Program-made: the position numbers and the translations under genes | Part shown: positions 16,522 to 24,458 of the stretch, piece by piece | How the letters are laid out: the number at the start of each line of letters is the position of its first letter | How positions within the stretch are numbered: the first letter of the stretch is position 1 | From: Hydrocarboniphaga sp. | GTDB lineage: Bacteria; Pseudomonadota; Gammaproteobacteria; Nevskiales; Nevskiaceae | Direction of reading: 5' to 3' | DNA: 50,169 nt | Assembly (NCBI RefSeq): GCF_028291725.1 | Contig: NZ_JAQGNT010000015.1 | Location: 1 to 50,169, forward strand | Notes under the pieces: generated by a model | Told to the model about the DNA's origin: nothing | Seen by the model: only the letters and a program-made list of their open reading frames with translations | Databases searched by the model: none

Positions 16522-17676
16522 CTACTGCGCCGATGCGTCAAGAATCACGCAGTTGCGGCCTTGATGCTTGGCGCAGTACAGCGCGTGATCGGCGCGCACG
16601 ACGACTTCGTCCACGGTCTCCGACGGGTGAAAATTCGCGATGCCGATGGACACTGTCACCACCAGTCCCGTCGCCGTCGCGGACCAGTCGTAGTCGGCTA
16701 CGGTACGGCGCGCTCGCTCGCAGACCTCCTTGGCCGAGCCGACATGTTGGTTAGGTAAAACCAGGATGAATTCCTCACCGCCATAGCGGCCCAGCGTGTC
16801 GGTCGGCCGCAGACAGCCCTGCACCAGGGAAGTGAAAATCTTCAGCACCTGGTCGCCGGTGCCGTGACCGAAGCGGTCGTTGATCAACTTGAAATGATCC
16901 AGGTCCAGCATCGCCACGCTGAAGCCCTGCACCGCCGCGGCGGTGCGCCGTGCCTGCTCTTCCAGCTGCAGCCACAGCGGCCCGCGATTGAGCGCGCCGG
17001 TGAGCTCGTCACTGGCCAGGTGTTCGATCCGAGCCGCCGCGATCGCCAGCTGCTGGTTGCGCTCGATGAGCTTTTCGCGCACGGCGTTGCCATACAGGCC
17101 GACGAAAGTGCAGCGCAGGATCGCCGACATCAGCGCGATCCAGGCCAGCGCGAGTTGCGTCGCGTTTTCGCCCGGTAAGGTAAAGGCCGGGCCGATGTGG
17201 TTGAGCATGACGCCGGTGGCCATGCTCACCCCCAGCCAGGTCGCCAGTGTTATTCGCCAGCTCAGCCGCAGCGCGCCGAACGCGAATACGATGAACAGGT
17301 GATTGAGAAAATAGAATGCGAGTTCGGGCGCCAGCAGTGAAAAGCCGATCTCGACCGCCGCCGCCGACAGGATCTGCGCGACGGTCAGATAAGGATCGGC
17401 GAAGCGCTCGCTCCAGCCGTACCTGAGCAGCAGGAAAAATGTTCCCCAGCAAAGCGTCGAGACCAGCGCGTAGCCAATCGGGATGATGGCGTCCCCCAGG
17501 CCCTCGTCAACTAACAGCGCGAGCATCAGGGTATCGAAGGCGCTGCTGGCCGCCGCCAGCAGCACCATGTGTGCACGCAGCGTACGCCGCCGCGCCGGAC
17601 TCTCGTTTGTGTATTCGCTGCCGGCTTCGACGGCGGCGACGTCGCTGATGAATCTTACGATGGTCTTGAAAGGCAA
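16522..17676 (-). CDS. Membrane-bound diguanylate cyclase (GGDEF)
   Basis: Makes cyclic di-GMP from two GTP. An open frame reaches 17886, but protein-like sequence begins at LPFKTIVRFISDVAAVE, so TTG 17676 (GGAG nearby) is the best start, giving 384 residues. About six membrane helices (roughly residues 35-210) form a MASE-like sensor region without a recognised ligand. The GGDEF domain starts at SDELTGALNR and has an active GGEEF motif (RYGGEEFILVLP). An RPTD inhibitory site lies five residues before GGEEF, so product inhibition is expected. It ends convergently with the broken TonB receptor. Confidence 0.9.
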   Translation of the reverse strand: MPFKTIVRFISDVAAVEAGSEYTNESPARRRTLRAHMVLLAAASSAFDTLMLALLVDEGLGDAIIPIGYALVSTLCWGTFFLLLRYGWSERFADPYLTVAQILSAAAVEIGFSLLAPELAFYFLNHLFIVFAFGALRLSWRITLATWLGVSMATGVMLNHIGPAFTLPGENATQLALAWIALMSAILRCTFVGLYGNAVREKLIERNQQLAIAAARIEHLASDELTGALNRGPLWLQLEEQARRTAAAVQGFSVAMLDLDHFKLINDRFGHGTGDQVLKIFTSLVQGCLRPTDTLGRYGGEEFILVLPNQHVGSAKEVCERARRTVADYDWSATATGLVVTVSIGIANFHPSETVDEVVVRADHALYCAKHQGRNCVILDASAQ

Positions 17677-17899
17677 TGAACGCTCCGCGTGCCCTTGCTC
17701 CGGCGGCCGGTAGCGGGGATGGCGACAGCCCGCCATGTCGCAGTATCGGCCGGAGTCCCCGGGCACTTTAACGTCGAGGCCCGGACGGGGCGGAATCGGG
17801 TTTCCGGCGGCGCCAGCGACACGAAAGATGGTGCCCGCACTCGCCCGCGAGCGGATGCGCCGCCGAGCTGTGCTAGCAGCAGACACAGGTCAACGCCGC

Positions 17900-18025
17900 G
17901 ATAACGCCGCGATACGGCGCTGCTCGTCGTCGTCATAGCGACCGCTATGACTCCTCGTCCTCGCGCCTTGCCTGGCGTCATTTCCGGGGCAACGCGGGCG
18001 CGCAGAACTAACCAGAGGTTCCCTA
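17900..18025. repeat. Second copy of the palindromic element (diverged)
   Basis: A perfect hairpin GTCATAGCG-AC-CGCTATGAC at 17932-17951 is followed by CTCGTCCTCGCGCCTTGCC, nearly identical to the right interior half of the element at 5847-6013. The left half is degenerate. It ends near CAGAGGTTCCCTA (18013-18025), a 13-mer that recurs in inverted orientation at 23250-23262. Boundaries are approximate. Confidence 0.6.
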
Positions 18026-18104
18026 AGCGGCGCCAGCAGCCTGTCGGGCTTGGGTGATCGCGCAGCCGCTTTTGCAGCCGATCAATCCCGGGTCCGACTG
18101 GCTG

Positions 18105-18416
18105 CTAGCAGGTTCGATCGCGGAGATCGTCGACGCCGGGCAGGGCCGGATCGGAGCAGCTCATCTCGGCCCGCTCATCGGCGGTTTCGGTCGGCTGAGG
18201 CAGCAGCGGCTTGATCTGCTGGCGCAGTTCGTCGCGCAGCTCCTGGCCGAGTTCGTGCAATGCGGCGTTGCCCTGGGCCGCGATCCACAGGCCGACGCCG
18301 CTGGCGGCGCGCGCGGTCACGCTATCCGCCGCCTGGGAGCCGAAGCTGGCGCACAGCAATGCGGCGACGGCGAGCGGGCGGATGCGGCGGGCGGTGTTCT
18401 GGGTCTGCTGGTTCAT
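18105..18416 (-). CDS. Small exported protein of unknown function
   Basis: 103 residues. An N-terminal signal peptide (RRIRPLAVAALLCASFGSQA, cleavage likely after AQA/QAA near residue 29) is followed by a helical stretch ASGVGLWIAAQGNAALHELGQELRDELRQQIKPLLPQP and an acidic tail with two cysteines. I do not recognise a family. It is transcribed divergently from hemD across an AT-rich region (about 18470-18515) that probably holds its promoter. It is likely periplasmic. Confidence 0.7.
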   Translation of the reverse strand: MNQQTQNTARRIRPLAVAALLCASFGSQAADSVTARAASGVGLWIAAQGNAALHELGQELRDELRQQIKPLLPQPTETADERAEMSCSDPALPGVDDLRDRTC

Positions 18417-18526
18417 GGTCTTCTCCGGTCAGCTACACCGCCGATATTGCGAGGCGCGTGCCATCCGCAAAAAATAATTCAATATGCTGAAAACAAACAA
18501 TAAAGTGCAAGATAGACGGCGAACTG

Positions 18527-18570
18527 CCGGTGTCCGCGGACACCGGGATGCGGCGCCGGCGTCCGCCGGC
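18527..18570. repeat. Two adjacent palindromes upstream of hemD
   Basis: A perfect 20-base palindrome CCGGTGTCCGCGGACACCGG (18527-18546) is followed eight bases later by GCCGGCG-TC-CGCCGGC (18555-18570). They lie between the AT-rich promoter-like stretch and the hemD start, so they could be an operator or an mRNA leader hairpin. No known binding site is recognised. Confidence 0.5.
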
Positions 18571-18641
18571 CGCGACCGCGGACGCTGCCGGGCGCGCCGC
18601 TTTTGCTTAACCTGCATGCGATCCATCCCAGCCAGCCGCGC

Positions 18642-19490
18642 ATGTCCGCCACCGCCAGCAAAGAATCGAGCAGAGAACCCGACTTCAGCCAGTGCCGCAT
18701 CGCGGTGCCGGAGACGCGCGAACTCGACGTGTTCAGCGCGCTGCTGGAACGGCGCGGCGCGCAGGTGCTGCGCTGCCCGCTGATCTCGATCCGCGACGCG
18801 CCCGATCCGGCGCCGGTGCTCGCCTGGATACGCGCGTTCACCGACGGCGCCTGCGACGACCTGGTGCTGCTGACCGGCGAAGGCCTGCGCCGCCTGCTCG
18901 GCTGCGCGCAGCGTCACGACCCGGCGCTGCATGCGGATTTCGTCGCGCGGCTGGCTCAGGTGCGCAAGATCACGCGCGGCCCCAAGCCCGGCCGCGCGCT
19001 GCGCGAGATCGGCTTGCGCAGTGATATCGAGGCTGCTGCGCCGACCACCGCCGGCGTGATCCAGACGCTGTCGACGCTGGACATGCGCGGCCGCCGCGTC
19101 GGCGTGCAGCTCTATGGCAGCGAGCCGAACCTGCCGCTGCAGCAGGCGATCGGCGCCGCCGGCGCGAGCCTGCTACTGGTATCGCCCTACGTGTACGCGG
19201 ATGCGGTCGATCGCGATGCCGTGCTCGCGCTGATCGACGAGCTTGCCGGCGGCCGGGTGCAGGCGATCGCGTTCACCAGCATGGCCCAGGTCGATCGCCT
19301 GTATCGGGTCGCCGCCGAGTGCGCACGCGACGCCGAGCTGCAGCTGGGCCTGACGCGGACCGTGGTCGCCGCGGTCGGCCCGGTGGTCGCCGATGCGCTG
19401 GCCGCACGCGGCGTGCCGGTGCAGGCGATGCCGGACGGTGATTACTTCATGAAGCCGCTGATGCGCGCACTGGGCGCCGCGCTGCGCTGA
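18642..19490 (+). CDS. hemD: Uroporphyrinogen-III synthase
   Basis: Closes and isomerises hydroxymethylbilane to uroporphyrinogen III in haem and sirohaem synthesis. 282 residues from ATG 18642 (MSATASKES); an upstream TTG at 18603 is possible. The HemD two-lobe pattern is visible: IAVPETRELDVFSALLERRGAQVLRCPLISI in lobe one, RGRRVGVQLYGSEPNLPLQQAI in the hinge-following region, then VQAIAFTSMAQVDRLY and VAAVGPVVADALAARGVPV. It stands apart from hemC, unlike in many gammaproteobacteria, and ends in a conserved MKPLMRAL region. Sequence conservation in this family is low, but the pattern is consistent. Confidence 0.85.
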   Translation: MSATASKESSREPDFSQCRIAVPETRELDVFSALLERRGAQVLRCPLISIRDAPDPAPVLAWIRAFTDGACDDLVLLTGEGLRRLLGCAQRHDPALHADFVARLAQVRKITRGPKPGRALREIGLRSDIEAAAPTTAGVIQTLSTLDMRGRRVGVQLYGSEPNLPLQQAIGAAGASLLLVSPYVYADAVDRDAVLALIDELAGGRVQAIAFTSMAQVDRLYRVAAECARDAELQLGLTRTVVAAVGPVVADALAARGVPVQAMPDGDYFMKPLMRALGAALR

Positions 19491-19536
19491 GGTCGTATAT
19501 TCGGCCAACAAATTCAAGACCGTCGAGGAGATCACG

Positions 19537-20172
19537 ATGACCGACAGCCGCAAGCTGGTTTTCTTCCATTCGCCGAACACGCGTTCCAGCGGCGTCCGCA
19601 TCCTGCTCGAAGAGCTGCACGCGGATCATGAAATGCGCGTGATCAACATGAAGGCCGGCCAGCAGCGCGCCGCCGATTATCTGGCGATCAATCCGATGGG
19701 CAAGGTGCCGGCGATCATGCACGGCGATGCACTGATCACCGAGCAGGCCGCGATCTATCAGTACCTGGCTGATCTGCATCCACAGGCCGGCCTCGCGCCG
19801 CCGATCGGTGATCCGCTGCGCGGGCCGTTCCTGCGCTGGCTCGCGTTCTATGGCGCGAGCTTCGAGCCGGCCGTGGTCGACCGCGCTCTCAAGCGCGAGC
19901 CGGCACCGCCGGCGATGTGCCCCTACGGCGACTACGACACCATGCTGAAGACCTTCGTTACGCAGTTGTCGAAAGGCGAGTACTTTCTCGGCCCGCAGTT
20001 CTCCGCGGTGGACGTGCTCTGGGGCGCGGCGCTGAAGTGGATGCTCGGCTTCAAGCTGCTGCCCGAAGATCCGCTGATCATCGAGTACAGCCAGCGCGTC
20101 AACGCGCGGCCCGCGTTCGTCAAAGTCGCGCGGCTCGAAAACGAACTCTCCGCGTCGCTGCCCGGCGCGTGA
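19537..20172 (+). CDS. Glutathione S-transferase
   Basis: 211 residues after a good ribosome binding site (GAGGAGATCACG-ATG). The N-terminal thioredoxin fold (about 1-82) contains SPNTRSSGVRILLEEL, with Ser at the catalytic position, and the cis-Pro/gamma-glutamyl site PMGKVPAIMHGDALITEQAAIYQYL. An all-helical C-terminal domain follows (about 90-205). It conjugates glutathione to electrophiles or acts on peroxides; the substrate is unknown. It is the first gene of a likely four-gene unit with the second GST seven bases downstream. Confidence 0.92.
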   Translation: MTDSRKLVFFHSPNTRSSGVRILLEELHADHEMRVINMKAGQQRAADYLAINPMGKVPAIMHGDALITEQAAIYQYLADLHPQAGLAPPIGDPLRGPFLRWLAFYGASFEPAVVDRALKREPAPPAMCPYGDYDTMLKTFVTQLSKGEYFLGPQFSAVDVLWGAALKWMLGFKLLPEDPLIIEYSQRVNARPAFVKVARLENELSASLPGA

Positions 20173-20179
20173 GCGGCGT

Positions 20180-20821
20180 GTGAGCGGCTACAGGCTATTC
20201 GGATCGCGACGCTCCGGTTCGGCGATCGCCGAGGCCGGGCTAGCGATCGCGGGTATCGACTATCGCCTGATCGACGCGGCGACCTGGCTGCCCGAATCCG
20301 CGCTGGCCGAGCTGCATCGCGTGAATCCGCTCGGCCAGATTCCGACCCTGGTTTTGCCGGGCGGCGAAGTGCTGACCGAGAGCGCTGCGATCCTGATCCA
20401 TCTCGGCCTGATGCATCCGGCCTGCGGTCTGTTGCCGGACTCTGCAAGCGGCCGCGCGCATGTCATCCGCGGCCTGGTGTATCTCGCCGCCAATTGCTAC
20501 TCCGCAATCAGCGTGATCGACTATCCGGAGCGCTGGTGCGCCGATGCCGACGACGACGAGCCGGCGAAGGAGCGCATCCGCCGCGGCACGCGCCAGCGTC
20601 TTTATCATCACTGGGAAATCTTCGCCGACGCATTCCTGCTCGATCGCTACCTGAGTGGTGCTGCGCCCGGTGCGCTGGACTGGATGGCCAGCGTGGTGTC
20701 GCGCTGGGCCGGAACCCGCAGTCATCTGCGCGAGGCGCGTCCGGCTTTTGCCACGCTGATGGACGAACTCGATCGGCATCCCGCCGTGACGGCGGTTTTC
20801 TCGCGGCACTGGGAAGAATGA
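20180..20821 (+). CDS. Second glutathione S-transferase family protein
   Basis: 213 residues from GTG 20180, seven bases after the previous stop, so translation is probably coupled. The N-terminal domain has NPLGQIPTLVLPGGEVLTESAAILIHLGL, the glutathione-binding pattern, and the C-terminal domain is helical and rich in Trp and Tyr. The residue at the catalytic Ser/Cys position is in RRSGSAIAEAGL. It is only distantly similar to its neighbour, so the pair is not a recent duplication. Confidence 0.88.
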   Translation: MSGYRLFGSRRSGSAIAEAGLAIAGIDYRLIDAATWLPESALAELHRVNPLGQIPTLVLPGGEVLTESAAILIHLGLMHPACGLLPDSASGRAHVIRGLVYLAANCYSAISVIDYPERWCADADDDEPAKERIRRGTRQRLYHHWEIFADAFLLDRYLSGAAPGALDWMASVVSRWAGTRSHLREARPAFATLMDELDRHPAVTAVFSRHWEE

Positions 20822-20890
20822 CAAGCGCGGTAGGTCAATCGCGGTAAAACAAGCGCAGTAAAAATCTGCATCACGCTAGGGGGAGAGATC

Positions 20891-21247
20891 ATGCACATCG
20901 CAGCGAACATCATGGTGGCGCTGGTCGCGCTGCTGCACTTCTACTTTCTGATTCTGGAAATGTTCCTGTGGGACAAGCCGCGCGGACGGCGCATCTTCGG
21001 GCTGACCCAGGAGTTCGCGACCGCCTCCAAGGGCCTTGCCGCAAACCAGGGCCTGTACAACGGCTTTCTGGTCGCCGGCCTGGTCTGGGGGCTGGTGCAG
21101 GGCGCGGCCGGGCAGCCTGTCCAGCTGTTTTTCCTGGGCTGCGTGATCGTCGCCGGCGCATTCGGCGCGCTGACCGTGAACCGCAAGATCCTGTGGGTGC
21201 AGGCCGTGCCCGGCGCGATCGCGATGGGCCTGGTGCTCGCCTCATGA
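20891..21247 (+). CDS. DUF1304 membrane protein
   Basis: 118 residues, four predicted membrane helices, with the family signature LEMFLWDKPRGRRIFGL followed by ANQGLYNGFLVAGLVWGL. The start is ATG 20891 after GGGGGAGAG. Function of the DUF1304 family is not established. It lies 69 bases after the second GST and 13 bases before the metallohydrolase on the same strand, so it is probably part of that operon. Confidence 0.9.
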   Translation: MHIAANIMVALVALLHFYFLILEMFLWDKPRGRRIFGLTQEFATASKGLAANQGLYNGFLVAGLVWGLVQGAAGQPVQLFFLGCVIVAGAFGALTVNRKILWVQAVPGAIAMGLVLAS

Positions 21248-21260
21248 TCCGGTCAAAGAA

Positions 21261-22199
21261 ATGAAAAAGCTGATGCTGGTTTTCGTGATGCTGATCCTGC
21301 TCGGCTCGGCGCTGCTGACCTGGACGTTCACGCCGCTGAAGCTGCCGGTCGCCGAACTCGCCGACACCCGCCTGCCGATCGCGACGCCGCCTGCCGATAT
21401 GAGCTTGAGCGCGCTGCCGACCGGCAGCATGGAATCCAGTGCCGGTTTTGCATTCCGCGGCGGCGATTTTCTGGAGAAGCGCGAGTTCTCGACCACCGCG
21501 GTGCTGATCCACCATCCACGCGGCGATCTGCTGTTCGACGCCGGCCTGGGCCGCGATGTCGATGCCCATATGCGGACCATGCCGCTGCTGATGCGCAAGT
21601 TCAGCAAGCTCACGCGCGGCACGCCGGCCGCGCAGCAGCTGAAAGCGCAGCACTACGATCTGAAGCAGCTGGCCGGCGTCGTGCTGACCCATGCGCACTG
21701 GGATCACATCAGCGGTGTCGCCGATCTGAGCGGCGTACCGGTGTGGATCAACGCGGACGAACATCGCTTCATCGACAGCGATGCGCCGATGGCCGCGCTG
21801 GCGCGCAGTTTCGGCGCGCTGCCGTACCAGGAATATGCGTTCGACGGCGGCCCCTACCTGGGGTTCGCGCATAGCTTCGATGTCTGGGGTGATGGGTCCA
21901 TCGTGCTGGTGCCGGCGCCGGGCCACACGCCGGGCTCGATCATCGCCTTCATCGCGCTGCCGTCCGGCGCGCGCTATGCGCTGCTCGGCGATCTGGTGTG
22001 GCAGACCGAGGGCATCGCGATTCCGACCGAGCGCCCCTGGTTGCTGCGGCAGATGGTCGATGCGGATTCAGCGGCCGTGCGTGCAGGCATCGAGCACGTG
22101 GCCGCGATACACCAGTGCTTTCCGCAGTTCGAGCTGCTGCCGGCGCATGATGGGCGCGCGTTCGCGAAGCTGCCGGTGTATCCGGCGACGACGCAGTAG
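21261..22199 (+). CDS. Membrane-anchored metallo-beta-lactamase-fold hydrolase
   Basis: 312 residues with an N-terminal anchor (MKKLMLVFVMLILLGSALLTW). Zinc ligands are visible: His144, His146, Asp148 and His149 (LTHAHWDHISG), His222 (APGHTPGSI) and Asp244 (LLGDLVWQ). The arrangement and the PGHTPGS loop resemble lactonase-like enzymes such as AHL lactonases, but arylesterase or phosphodiesterase activity is equally possible. It closes the GST-GST-DUF1304 cluster and is followed two bases after its stop by a REPIN. Confidence 0.87.
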   Translation: MKKLMLVFVMLILLGSALLTWTFTPLKLPVAELADTRLPIATPPADMSLSALPTGSMESSAGFAFRGGDFLEKREFSTTAVLIHHPRGDLLFDAGLGRDVDAHMRTMPLLMRKFSKLTRGTPAAQQLKAQHYDLKQLAGVVLTHAHWDHISGVADLSGVPVWINADEHRFIDSDAPMAALARSFGALPYQEYAFDGGPYLGFAHSFDVWGDGSIVLVPAPGHTPGSIIAFIALPSGARYALLGDLVWQTEGIAIPTERPWLLRQMVDADSAAVRAGIEHVAAIHQCFPQFELLPAHDGRAFAKLPVYPATTQ

Positions 22200-22201
22200 T
22201 C

Positions 22202-22280
22202 GTAGGTCGGCAATCCCTTGCCGACGTGAGGCCTCGGCTGCGCGTCGGGCTAAAACGTCGGCAAAGGATTGCCGACCTAC
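22202..22280. repeat. REPIN (GTAG-GTCGGCAA family)
   Basis: Two inverted REP units, each a GTAG head followed by the hairpin GTCGGCAA-TCCC-TTGCCGAC, are joined by a variable middle. The right unit has one extra A. A second REPIN of this family lies at 47532-47610. It sits between the convergent metallohydrolase and alkB genes. Confidence 0.9.
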
Positions 22281-22292
22281 GAACGGCGTCCC

Positions 22293-22315
22293 GTAGCAGC
22301 GGTCCTTGACCGCGA
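22293..22315 (+). repeat. Single REP unit (GCGGTC family)
   Basis: GTAG followed by the hairpin GCGGTC-CTT-GACCGC. It matches the units of the REPIN at 27625-27691, but stands alone, 12 bases after the neighbouring REPIN of a different family. Confidence 0.8.
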
Positions 22316-22318
22316 TAC

Positions 22319-22987
22319 TCAACGAGCCTTGCGAAAGGTCAGGTTGTAGCGCCAGCGTCCGCTCAAGGGATGCTCGCCTTCGGCCAGCGGCGCAACGCCG
22401 TGATGCACCAGCCGCGACGCTCCACCCCAGACCACGACGTCGCCGTGCACCAGGCGCAGCCGCCGCGCGCGATCCGCGCGTGCCAACCCGCCCCACAGGA
22501 AGGTCGCCGGCAGCCCCAGCGATATCGATACGATCGGCGCGGCAAGGTCACCTTCGTCGTGGTCGCGGTGCAGTGACATCCGCGCGCCGGGTTGGTAGAA
22601 ATTGCACAGGCTGGCGTCGGGCGCGAAGCCCGCATAGCCGGCCGCATCGGCAGCCTCGCGCGCCAGCGACAGCAGGCTCGCGGGCATCGCCGGCCAGGGC
22701 TTGCCGGATTGCGGATCGCAGGGCTCGTAGCGATAGCCGCGCGTATCGCTGACCCAGCCCAGCGCGCCGCAATTGGTCATCGCAACCGACATGCGCTTGC
22801 CGCCGGGCACGATCAGATGTCGGGGCGCTGCGGCGGCGGCGATGGCGGCGATCTCCGCCAGCAGGACTGGCGCATGCGCGGCGGCATATCCGCGCAGCAC
22901 CCAGGCGCCGTCAGCGAGAACTTCGCTGGCACCGGGGTCGGCGCCATCGAACAGATCGCCGGTCGGGCGGTACGGCCTGCGCTGCAT
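22319..22987 (-). CDS. alkB: DNA oxidative demethylase AlkB
   Basis: Fe(II)/2-oxoglutarate dioxygenase that removes methyl groups from 1-methyladenine and 3-methylcytosine in DNA or RNA. 222 residues from ATG 22987, close to E. coli AlkB; the long upstream open frame is not part of it. Iron ligands His140 and Asp142 (SLHRDHDEGD) and a His in SRLVHHGV, plus the 2-oxoglutarate arginines in RWRYNLTFRK, are present, as is the nucleotide-lid region MTNCGALGWVSDTRGYRYEP. The small gene at 23005-23193 ends 17 bases upstream and is probably cotranscribed. Confidence 0.95.
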   Translation of the reverse strand: MQRRPYRPTGDLFDGADPGASEVLADGAWVLRGYAAAHAPVLLAEIAAIAAAAAPRHLIVPGGKRMSVAMTNCGALGWVSDTRGYRYEPCDPQSGKPWPAMPASLLSLAREAADAAGYAGFAPDASLCNFYQPGARMSLHRDHDEGDLAAPIVSISLGLPATFLWGGLARADRARRLRLVHGDVVVWGGASRLVHHGVAPLAEGEHPLSGRWRYNLTFRKAR

Positions 22988-23004
22988 CACTGCGTTCACT
23001 GCGT

Positions 23005-23193
23005 TCACGCGCCGTGCTGTTCCAGCAGTTGGCGGCCGAGATCGGTGACCACGTGCGTATGTCCCCAGCCGTGCATCAGCAGGCCTTTTTTCTCGAGCCG
23101 CGCCAGCGTCTCGATCGGCGCGGCTTGCGCCCGCTCGTCGCGCTCGTAGCGCGCCAGCCATAGCAGATCGATTTCGGTCAGTTCCTCGTTCAT
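23005..23193 (-). CDS. Small winged-helix-like protein upstream of alkB
   Basis: 62 residues, MNEELTEIDLLWLARYERDERAQAAPIETLARLEKKGL and onward to LTDLGRQLLEQH-type ending (VVTDLGRQLLEQHGA). The pattern of helix, 'LARLEKKGLLMHGWGHTHVVTDLGRQLL' strand-turn-strand resembles the last helix and wing of MarR/PadR winged helices, but the protein is too short for a full domain. GGGAG precedes the ATG. Its stop is 17 bases before alkB, with a duplicated TGAACGCAG spacer. Function is unknown; a regulatory partner of alkB is inference. Confidence 0.6.
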   Translation of the reverse strand: MNEELTEIDLLWLARYERDERAQAAPIETLARLEKKGLLMHGWGHTHVVTDLGRQLLEQHGA

Positions 23194-23262
23194 GCAGGGC
23201 TCCCGGTACTAAGGACAAGTTCGATGAGCACATGATCGCATGCGTGGCCTAGGGAACCTCTG

Positions 23263-24347
23263 ATGAAGAAGATGAGCTGCGAAGTTGCGGTGATCGGTGC
23301 CGGGACCGCGGGCCTCGCTGCCAGCGGTGCGGCCAAGCGTGGCGGTGCCGACACGCTGCTGATCGAATCCGGCGTGCCCGGTACGAGTTGCGCGCGTATC
23401 GGCTGCATGCCTTCCAAGCTGCTGATAGCGGCCGCGCAGCTGGCCCACGGCTGCGGTAACGCCAGCGTGTTCGGCATCCAGACTGCGCCGATGCGCGTCG
23501 ATGGTCGGGCGGTGATGGCGCGAGTGCGCACCGAGCGTGACCGCTTCGTTCGCGGAGTGCTTAAGGCTTACGAGGCGATCCCTCAGCACCAGCGCCTCGT
23601 CGGCCATGCGCGCTTTGTCGACGGCAACACGCTCAGGGTCGGCGAGCACACGCAGATACAGGCCAAGGCGATCGTCATCGCGACCGGTTCCAGATCGGAC
23701 GTGCCGGCGATGTTCGAGGCGGTGCGTGATCGTGTGTTGACCAACGAGAATATTTTCGAGCTGACGAGCCTGCCGTCCTCGACGGCAGGCCGCGGTTCGA
23801 TCGCGCGACGATGCGTTGCGGCGACAGTGTGATCTTCATTGCCGGCGACTGCGATCATGAGCGGCCGCTGCTGCATGAGGCCGTGGACGAAGGCGCTATC
23901 GCCGGACAGAACGCCGCGGCCTTCCCCGATGTGAAGCCGCATCCGCGGCGCGTTGCGATGTCGGTGACGTTCAGCGATCCGCAGATCGCGGTGATCGGCA
24001 ATGTGACGCAGCCCGACCGCAAGATCGGAAAGCTCGATTTCGCCGATCAGGGGCGCGCACGGGTGATGAACAGAAACTGCGGGCTTCTGCAGGTATACGG
24101 CGATCCCGGCAGCGGATGCCTGATCGGTGCCGAGATGGTCGGCCCCTCGGCGGAACACATCGGCCATCTGCTCGCCTGGTCGGTGCAGCAGCGGCAGACG
24201 GTGCGTTCCCTGCTCGATATGCCTTTCTATCACCCGACGCTGGAAGAAGGCCTGCGCACGGCATTGCGCGATCTGTGCACGCAGATGAATGTCGCGGCCG
24301 CGGCCGCGGCCGACACAGACCAGCTCGAATACGGGCCGTGCGTCTAG
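23263..24347 (+). pseudogene. Dihydrolipoamide dehydrogenase-like flavoprotein with central deletion
   Basis: Starts at ATG 23263 or 23272. The first part has the FAD motif VAVIGAGTAGLAA, a redox-disulfide motif of the class-I type (GTSCARIGCMPSKLL, Cys-x4-Cys) and KAIVIATGSR, ending at NENIFELTSLPSS (about 23780). The second part, in another frame, begins near RFDRATMRCGDSVIFIAGD (FAD-binding) at about 23797 and includes the dimerisation domain with the active-site His/Glu region FYHPTLEEGLRTALRD. The whole NAD-binding domain, about 150 residues, is missing and the two parts are out of frame; the first frame stops at 23832. Intact relatives are Lpd or mercuric-reductase-like proteins. It cannot be functional as written. 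Confidence 0.88.
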
Positions 24348-24384
24348 TCCACTGAACCATCGAACCCGGCTTGAACTTCGCAGC

Positions 24385-24396
24385 TGACAACTGTCA
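24385..24396. promoter_or_regulatory. Inverted repeat upstream of the DUF2383 gene
   Basis: TGACA-AC-TGTCA, a short perfect inverted repeat about 63 bases before the start codon in the promoter region of the stress-type DUF2383 gene. It may be an operator; no regulator is assigned. Confidence 0.3.
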
Positions 24397-24458
24397 AAAA
24401 TCGCGAGCGTGGCAGGATGCCGCGCCGATCCCAGAAGCAATAACGAGGAGTAAATGTC

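Noticed and set aside
17677-17886. Upstream extension of the diguanylate cyclase
   Set aside because: Sequence before TTG 17676 is Arg/Pro/Gly-rich and not protein-like; no ribosome binding site at the distal start.
22988-23233. N-terminal extension of AlkB to a 304-residue protein
   Set aside because: The extension overlaps the 62-residue gene in another frame and does not match AlkB; the ATG at 22987 gives the normal length.
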